Source: Acidimicrobiaceae bacterium
GTDB lineage: Bacteria; Actinomycetota; Acidimicrobiia; Acidimicrobiales; Bog-793
DNA length: 9,231 nt
NCBI GenBank assembly: GCA_025463965.1
Contig: JAODBN010000258.1
Location: 1-9,231, forward strand
Direction of reading: 5' to 3'
Part shown: positions 5,981 through 9,231 of the stretch, in pieces
Layout of the letters: every line of letters starts with the position of its first letter
Position numbering within the stretch: the stretch's first letter is position 1
Notes under the pieces: generated by a model
The model's input: only the letters and a program-made list of their open reading frames with translations
The model's database searches: none
Told to the model about the DNA's origin: nothing
Translations under genes and position numbers: made by a program

Positions 5981-6883
5981 GTGATCGCGCCGAACCACGC
6001 ACAGGAACTGGGCGACTTCCTCAAAGCCCGTCGTGCTCAGCTGAAGCCTCAGGAGGTCGGCCTAGCCAGCGGGGAGTCTCCTCGCAAGGTTGCCGGACTG
6101 CGACGCGAAGAGGTCGCCCGGCTCGCTGCGATCAGCGTCGACTACCTCACCCGGCTCGAGCAGGGCCGCGTTCGAGCATCTGTCTCGGTGCTTGTCAGCC
6201 TCGCCAGCGCGCTGCGCCTCGATGCTGACCAGCAGACCTACCTGTATGAGCTCGTGGGCAAGACCCCGACCCGGCCACGACGACGCCCAGTACAGAAACT
6301 TCGACCGCCAATGCGGCGGCTGCTGGACCAGCTGACCGAGACTCCGGCCATCGTGTTCGGCCGGCATTTTGACATTCTCGCTTGGAACGCCCTCGCCGCA
6401 GCCCTCTACATCGACTTCGCACGGATTCCTGCACACCATCGCAACTACGTGCGCCTGCTCTTCACCGACCCTACCTTTCGCGCCCTCCACTCGGAATGGG
6501 AGCACGACGCGAGCAGCGTTGTCGGCGCGCTGCGCATGGAAGGAGCGCAGGACCCGGAAGACCCCGAGCTGGCCGTGCTTGTCGGCGAGCTCGCCGTCCA
6601 GGACGGGGGCTTCCGCACCAGGTGGGCTGCCCACCAGGTCAGTCGTAAAGCCCACGGCACCAAGCACTATCGGCACCCGATCGTCGGAGAGCTCATTCTC
6701 GATTGCGACACCTGGAATGACCCCGACGGAAATGGACAGCGACTCATGGTCCTCACCGCCGAACCCGGCACCCGCTCATACGAAGGGCTGCGCATCCTTG
6801 CCTCGTGGGTTGCCCAGGCCCCGGCCGCCCCGCAGCTCACTGAGGGCGCATCGGAGGACCGAGCTGATGGCTTTGTGTCCTGA
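5981..6883 (+). CDS. XRE-family regulator with MmyB-type ligand-binding domain
   Basis: This 300-aa DNA-binding protein has an N-terminal Cro/CI-type helix-turn-helix (about residues 9-90), with GLRREEVARLAAISVDYLTR followed by LEQGR as the signature. It is linked by an Arg/Pro-rich stretch (TPTRPRRRPVQ) to a MmyB-like domain (about 107-280), recognisable by VFGRHFDILAWNALAAALY and a C-terminal strand region HPIVGELILDCDTW. Proteins of this type usually regulate a neighbouring divergent oxidoreductase or hydrolase operon in response to a lipid-like or other small ligand. The start GTG follows a TACGCT box by six bases and gives the normal family N terminus (APNHAQELGDFLKARRAQL); an ATG at 5906 in the same frame would add 25 residues with no homology-like character. 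It lies divergent to the hydrolase/reductase operon and 12 nt upstream of the MDMPI-like gene, with which it is probably co-transcribed. Repressor or activator mode cannot be told. Confidence 0.88.
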   Translation: MIAPNHAQELGDFLKARRAQLKPQEVGLASGESPRKVAGLRREEVARLAAISVDYLTRLEQGRVRASVSVLVSLASALRLDADQQTYLYELVGKTPTRPRRRPVQKLRPPMRRLLDQLTETPAIVFGRHFDILAWNALAAALYIDFARIPAHHRNYVRLLFTDPTFRALHSEWEHDASSVVGALRMEGAQDPEDPELAVLVGELAVQDGGFRTRWAAHQVSRKAHGTKHYRHPIVGELILDCDTWNDPDGNGQRLMVLTAEPGTRSYEGLRILASWVAQAPAAPQLTEGASEDRADGFVS

Positions 6884-6895
6884 GGCGAGGTCTAG

Positions 6896-7540
6896 GTGAC
6901 ACAAGCTCTCCAAACCGTCAGCCTCTTCCTAGAGGGGGCGCGAGTCGTTGCTGCCGCTATCGCCGATCCTGTAGTTCAGGCTGCCTGGGACCGCCCCTCG
7001 GTTCTTGAGGAGCAGCGGGTGAGCGGGCTCGTTGGGCACCTCGCCCGTGGTGGCGTATGGGTCGTGGCGGACTACCTAGACGCCGGCCCCGCCGACGGGC
7101 CTGTCGATCTCGAGAGCCCAGGGGCTTACTTTGCAAGCTCTGCCTGTATCGCGTCGTCCGATGATCACCGCTCGATTCGAGACCGTGGTGCTGCGGTCGC
7201 CGCCGTTGGCCGGGAGGAACTGCTCCGCACGCTGCAGGAGCGCTTGAACGCGCTCGAACCACGCCTGCGCGCCCTTGACCCGGCCAGCCTGATCGCCGTG
7301 TTGGGAGGCAAGGTCATGCACCTGGACGACTACCTCGCGACTCGCATCGTCGAGCAGAACGTCCATCTCGACGATCTCGCCCGCAGTGTGAATCGGGATC
7401 CTTGGCCCATCTCGCCCGAAGCCGCGGCCCTCACGATTTCGATCGGCACGGCGATTGCCCGCCTTCGCAGCGGTGACACGGCGCTCATCCGCGCGCTGTA
7501 CCGACAGGGGTTTGCCGATCATGCGCTTCCGGTTCTCTGA
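6896..7540 (+). CDS. MDMPI/DinB-fold protein (maleylpyruvate isomerase N-terminal domain-like)
   Basis: This 214-aa predicted four-helix-bundle protein resembles the N-terminal metal-binding domain of mycothiol-dependent maleylpyruvate isomerase. The three expected metal ligands are present: His48 in LVGHLARGG, and Glu153 and His157 in RIVEQNVHLDDLA, with the E-x3-H spacing of the family. Members are thiol- (often mycothiol-) dependent transferases or isomerases, and many have no known substrate. The usual C-terminal SCP2-like or MDMPI_C domain is absent; the protein ends soon after the fourth helix region. GTG 6896 has a GAGGCGAGG site 5 nt upstream that overlaps the stop of the XRE gene, so the two genes are translated from one message. 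Codon use is visibly less G/C-ended (about 58% in the first 38 codons) than in the antiporter genes. A specific reaction cannot be assigned. Confidence 0.75.
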   Translation: MTQALQTVSLFLEGARVVAAAIADPVVQAAWDRPSVLEEQRVSGLVGHLARGGVWVVADYLDAGPADGPVDLESPGAYFASSACIASSDDHRSIRDRGAAVAAVGREELLRTLQERLNALEPRLRALDPASLIAVLGGKVMHLDDYLATRIVEQNVHLDDLARSVNRDPWPISPEAAALTISIGTAIARLRSGDTALIRALYRQGFADHALPVL

Positions 7541-7566
7541 GGTCGTCTCGCATTTCGCACGATCTC
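7539..7566. terminator. Weak stem-loop at the end of the XRE-MDMPI operon
   Basis: GAGGTCGT can pair with ACGATCTC across a 12-nt loop: 8 bp including one G-T wobble. The left arm begins at the stop codon of the MDMPI gene. There is no T tract, so it is at most a stem-loop terminator of the T-poor kind seen in GC-rich genomes. It lies in the 111-bp convergent gap before the acetyltransferase remnant. Confidence 0.25.
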
Positions 7567-7651
7567 GGCTCAAGGGGCAGATAGGGCCCTCGGTCGGTTA
7601 GATCGTTGCTCGGCGTCGTCGGACTGTTTCTCGAGAGGAACGTTGCCCCCG

Positions 7652-8190
7652 CTAGAGATGCCTAATGACCTTGGCAGGAACTCCCGCGACGAGGGTCGCC
7701 GGCGGGACGTCATGAGTGACGACCGCACCGGCCCCGACCACAGAGTTAGCCCCGATGGTCACGCCGGGCAAGATCGTGGCGGCGACCCCGATCCAAACGT
7801 TCGTCTCGACGGTGAGCTCCGCATGGATATAGCTCCGCCGTTTGTCCGGTTCGACGGGATGACCGGCCGTGACGAGGTTGACCTTGTTGGCGATCATGAC
7901 CTGGTCCGCGCTGTTGATGGGTGCGTGGCCGGTAAATGCGCACTCGTGACCGATGAACACGGCCCGGCCGACCGTGATGTTCAGCCCGTAATCCGCGTAG
8001 ACGGGCGGCATGAAGTTGAACGAGTCGCCAACCTGCTTGCCGATCAGATTCTCGAAGGCTTCTCAATCGCATCCTGATCGTCCAAGCAATGTTCGCTGAG
8101 CTTGGAGGACAACCGGGTGGCTACCTTGACCCGATCGAAAAAGTCGCGGAAATCCTGCGACCGAGTTTCGATCAACTGGGCTTCGTGCAT
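7652..8190 (-). pseudogene. Sugar O-acetyltransferase (LacA/Maa family, LbH fold), frameshifted
   Basis: Two overlapping minus-strand frames together make one complete acyltransferase of about 178 aa. The N-terminal part starts at ATG 8190 (TGAGG site upstream) and reads MHEAQLIETRSQDFRDFFDR and on to LSEHCLDDQDAI. The second part reads EAFENLIGKQVGDSFNFMPP, then YADYGLNITVGRAVFIGHEC, then KVNLVTAGHPVEP with the likely catalytic His. It ends in hexapeptide-repeat turns (VWIGVAATILPGVTIGANSV, then VVGAGAVVTHDVPPATLVAG) and VPAKVIRHL. This is the left-handed beta-helix family that transfers acetyl from acetyl-CoA to a sugar hydroxyl. The join is at about 8060-8064, where GAGA appears in place of GA: removing two bases restores one frame exactly at the family-consistent point, and an in-frame TGA blocks the second frame just before it. 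Part 2 alone from ATG 8011 would give 119 aa lacking the N-terminal helices. A sequencing error is the alternative to a true pseudogene. Confidence 0.75.
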
Positions 8191-8301
8191 TCGGTGCCTC
8201 AGAGGTTCAGTCTTGTCGGGTCGGGTCGGGTCGCCGAGCCCAGAAGCATCGATGCTCGCCGGGGTGGATCTCGTCGAACGAGAGCGCGATCGCCGCGACA
8301 C

Positions 8302-8317
8302 CCCGCGGATCCGCGGG
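8302..8317. repeat. Perfect 16-bp palindrome CCCGCGGATCCGCGGG
   Basis: The 16 bases are fully self-complementary with no central spacer. An 8-bp palindrome GCGATCGC lies 8 bp before it at 8286-8293. They sit in the 177-bp gap upstream of the acetyltransferase start and downstream of the small acidic ORF. They could be a protein-binding site or a transcript hairpin; in GC-rich DNA, chance is also possible. Confidence 0.5.
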
Positions 8318-8367
8318 CGGACCTCGAAGAACGAGCCGCTCTGGGCGGCCGATCGACAACGCTTGGT

Positions 8368-8574
8368 TCAGCGGCCGCTCGGCGAGCGCTCGGTCGATCC
8401 GTCACCTGGTCTCCGCGGGGCGGCACCGCTGCTCTCGGCCTCTCGCCCCTGGGTTCCCGAGTCCCCTGGCTCCCCGGCCAGGCCCGCTCTCTCGTGGCCG
8501 GGGTCTCCCGGGAATTCCTCGTGGATGTCCTCGTTCTCGGGCTCCTCGCGTGGACGATGCGTCTCTTTGTCCAT
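8368..8574 (-). CDS. Small acidic, Gly/Glu-rich putative protein (68 aa)
   Basis: I do not recognise the family. The 68-residue product is highly hydrophilic with no hydrophobic helix: it starts MDKETHRPREEPENEDIHEE, continues FPGDPGHERAGLAGEPGDSG, and ends APRRPGDGSTERSPSGR. It looks intrinsically disordered, with repeated GDPG/GEPGDSG-like segments. Support for coding: the ATG at 8574 has a good GGGAGAAG ribosome site with its core 8 nt upstream, third codon positions are mostly G or C, and the composition is coherent rather than the Arg/Ala/Pro-rich look of antisense shadows. The same frame stays open upstream to 8853, but that extension has shadow-like composition. It is on the same strand as the acetyltransferase remnant, 177 bp upstream of it. 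Without this gene, 8191-8836 would be a 646-bp stretch with no gene. Confidence 0.5.
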   Translation of the reverse strand: MDKETHRPREEPENEDIHEEFPGDPGHERAGLAGEPGDSGTQGREAESSGAAPRRPGDGSTERSPSGR

Positions 8575-8681
8575 TCGCTCTTCTCCCGTCTTGTTGTCGG
8601 GCAAGGCCCGGCGGCTGGTGAGATTCGGTCCGGCGGGCGGCAACTCCCCGCCTCTTGCGTGGCCGTGAGCTACCCGCCCGG

Positions 8682-8701
8682 CGGCGCGGAGAATCGCGCC
8701 G
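8682..8701. repeat. Inverted repeat CGGCGCG-N6-CGCGCCG
   Basis: A 7-bp perfect stem with a GAGAAT loop lies in the 262-bp divergent gap between the small acidic ORF and the MarR gene. A second possible hairpin, GGCGGG with CCCGCC across 9 nt, lies nearby at about 8633-8653. Neither has a T tract. The rest of 8575-8798 holds no gene that I can support on either strand. Confidence 0.35.
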
Positions 8702-8798
8702 GGCCGAAGGTCCGAGCGCAGGCGAGTGTCAGCTTGCAGCCTTCTGGCCCACACGGCGAGCCGCATCGTCCGCCGACCACGGACCGAGCCAGCTGCCA

Positions 8799-8816
8799 TT
8801 GCTTGCCGATAAGCAA
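8799..8816. promoter_or_regulatory. Candidate MarR autoregulatory operator
   Basis: TTGCTTGCCGATAAGCAA is a perfect 6-bp inverted repeat (TTGCTT/AAGCAA) with a 6-nt centre. It covers the probable -35 box and part of the promoter spacer of the MarR gene. MarR regulators commonly bind 16-20-bp palindromes overlapping their own promoter, so this is a good candidate for self-repression. Confidence 0.6.
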
Positions 8817-8830
8817 GTACCTGGTACCCT
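8803..8830 (+). promoter_or_regulatory. Promoter of the MarR gene (TTGCCG-16-TACCCT)
   Basis: A -35-like TTGCCG (8803-8808), a 16-nt spacer and a -10 TACCCT (8825-8830) are followed six bases later by ATG 8837. This predicts a leaderless message starting at the A of the start codon; no ribosome site is present. It is the clearest promoter in the window. Confidence 0.6.
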
Positions 8831-8836
8831 AGAACC

Positions 8837-9231
8837 ATGCAGGGAGTCGCCACAGGACGGAACGAGGAATCGTCGCAACGTCAGGGGTCAGCGCAACGGG
8901 CCGAGGACGAGGAGGAGCTCGCCGTCCGGGTCCGAATGATGGTGGGTCGCCTCAACCGGCGGCTCGAGCGCACCACCGCAGGCGCCGGGCTGACCTCAAC
9001 CGAGACGGTCATTCTGTCCACGACGGCGCGGCGGGGCCCCGTCGGGGTCTCCCAGATCGCGGCCGCCGAGGGCATGAACCCGACGATGCTCTCCCGCGTG
9101 GTCCGGCGCCTTGAGGATGCGGGACTGATCGTCCGCCACGGCCATCCAGAGGACGGGCGCGCCGTGGTCCTCGAGGCCACCCAGGCCGGCCACCGCCTCC
9201 ATGACGCCATCAGAGCCGAGCGGAGCGACAC
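8837..9231 (+). CDS. MarR-family transcriptional regulator (3' end outside the window)
   Basis: The frame is open from ATG 8837 to the window end, giving 131 residues of a family usually about 140-170 aa long; the final dimerisation helix is missing. Visible features are a charged N-terminal tail, a helix EELAVRVRMMVGRLNRRLER, then LTSTETVILSTTARRGPVGV leading into SQIAAAEGMNPTMLSRVVRR as the helix-turn-helix (recognition helix about residues 81-92), and the wing LIVRHGHPEDGRAVVLEATQ with the conserved Asp-x-Arg (DGR) motif. MarR dimers typically repress their own promoter and an adjacent efflux or detoxification gene until a small aromatic or lipophilic ligand binds. The start is supported by the leaderless promoter six bases upstream and the overlapping palindrome. 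The regulated partner is probably downstream, outside the window. Confidence 0.9.
   Translation, partial: MQGVATGRNEESSQRQGSAQRAEDEEELAVRVRMMVGRLNRRLERTTAGAGLTSTETVILSTTARRGPVGVSQIAAAEGMNPTMLSRVVRRLEDAGLIVRHGHPEDGRAVVLEATQAGHRLHDAIRAERSD

Noticed and set aside
5786..5998. 71-codon upstream extension of the alpha/beta hydrolase
   Set aside because: It has no ribosome site, is Ser/Gly/Pro/Cys-rich without a signal-peptide pattern, and would overlap the start of the divergent XRE gene. ATG 5785 with GGAGAGG is much better.
6062..6676. 204-codon minus-strand frame opposite the XRE gene
   Set aside because: It is antisense to a well-recognised regulator, shows no domain and has no ribosome site that I could see.
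7643..8077. 144-codon plus-strand frame across the acetyltransferase
   Set aside because: It is Asp/Gly/Arg-rich antisense of a hexapeptide-repeat protein whose family match on the minus strand is clear.
8089..8832. 247-codon plus-strand frame upstream of the MarR gene
   Set aside because: Its first part is antisense to the acetyltransferase N terminus and its middle is antisense to the small acidic ORF. Its composition is shadow-like (Arg/Ser/Gly/Pro), and it would run through the MarR promoter.
8575..8853. 93-codon upstream extension of the small acidic ORF to 8853
   Set aside because: The extension is Arg/Ala/Leu-rich, unlike the acidic part, and would cover the MarR promoter and start. 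ATG 8574 has its own ribosome site.
1..9231. CRISPR array, tRNA/rRNA genes, insertion sequences, phage or conjugation genes
   Set aside because: I found no regular repeat-spacer pattern, cloverleaf-like sequence, transposase or integrase motif. The evidence for transfer is compositional only.

Overview
The window is GC-rich DNA with long, strongly G/C-ending reading frames. Several gene starts lie 6-9 nt after a TANNNT box, as in leaderless transcripts. The gene content (split Mrp-type antiporter, RsbW/STAS pair, YtrA-like GntR, MDMPI-fold protein) points to a high-GC actinobacterium (Actinomycetota). Nothing here fixes the genus. I see no rRNA, tRNA, CRISPR array or transposase.

Layout. (1) 1-2085, plus strand: the 3' end of an MrpC/MnhC (NuoK-like) gene and a complete MrpD/MnhD-like proton-translocating subunit of 606 aa. 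This is the tail of a multi-subunit cation/proton antiporter operon that ends at subunit D. (2) 2164-3515, plus strand: a partner-switching pair. An RsbW/SpoIIAB-like ATP-binding protein carries an additional C-terminal domain, and its stop overlaps the GTG start of a STAS anti-sigma-antagonist gene. (3) 3531-3795, plus strand: a degraded, truncated YtrA-type GntR regulator. (4) 3792-5785, minus strand: a two-gene operon of a DLH-like alpha/beta hydrolase followed by an aldo/keto reductase. It diverges from (5) 5981-7540, plus strand: an XRE regulator with a MmyB-type ligand domain followed by an MDMPI/DinB-fold protein. (6) 7652-8190, minus strand: a LacA/Maa-type sugar O-acetyltransferase gene broken by a frameshift. 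(7) 8368-8574, minus strand: a small acidic Gly-rich putative protein. (8) 8837 to the window end, plus strand: a MarR-family regulator with a strong leaderless promoter and an inverted-repeat operator candidate.

How it works together. Region 1 is membrane bioenergetics and ion homeostasis. Region 2 is a kinase plus antagonist switch that probably controls a sigma factor or another partner encoded elsewhere. Regions 4 and 5 look like one self-contained divergon: a ligand-sensing repressor candidate facing a hydrolase/oxidoreductase pair, with a possible metal- or thiol-dependent enzyme co-transcribed with the regulator. By hand count its third-position GC is lower (about 58-74% in samples) than that of the antiporter gene (about 94%), and it sits between two damaged genes. 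It is therefore the best candidate here for a transferred accessory block. I found no clear evidence of a wholly new system; the most novel-looking items are this divergon, the two-domain ATP-binding protein and the small acidic protein.
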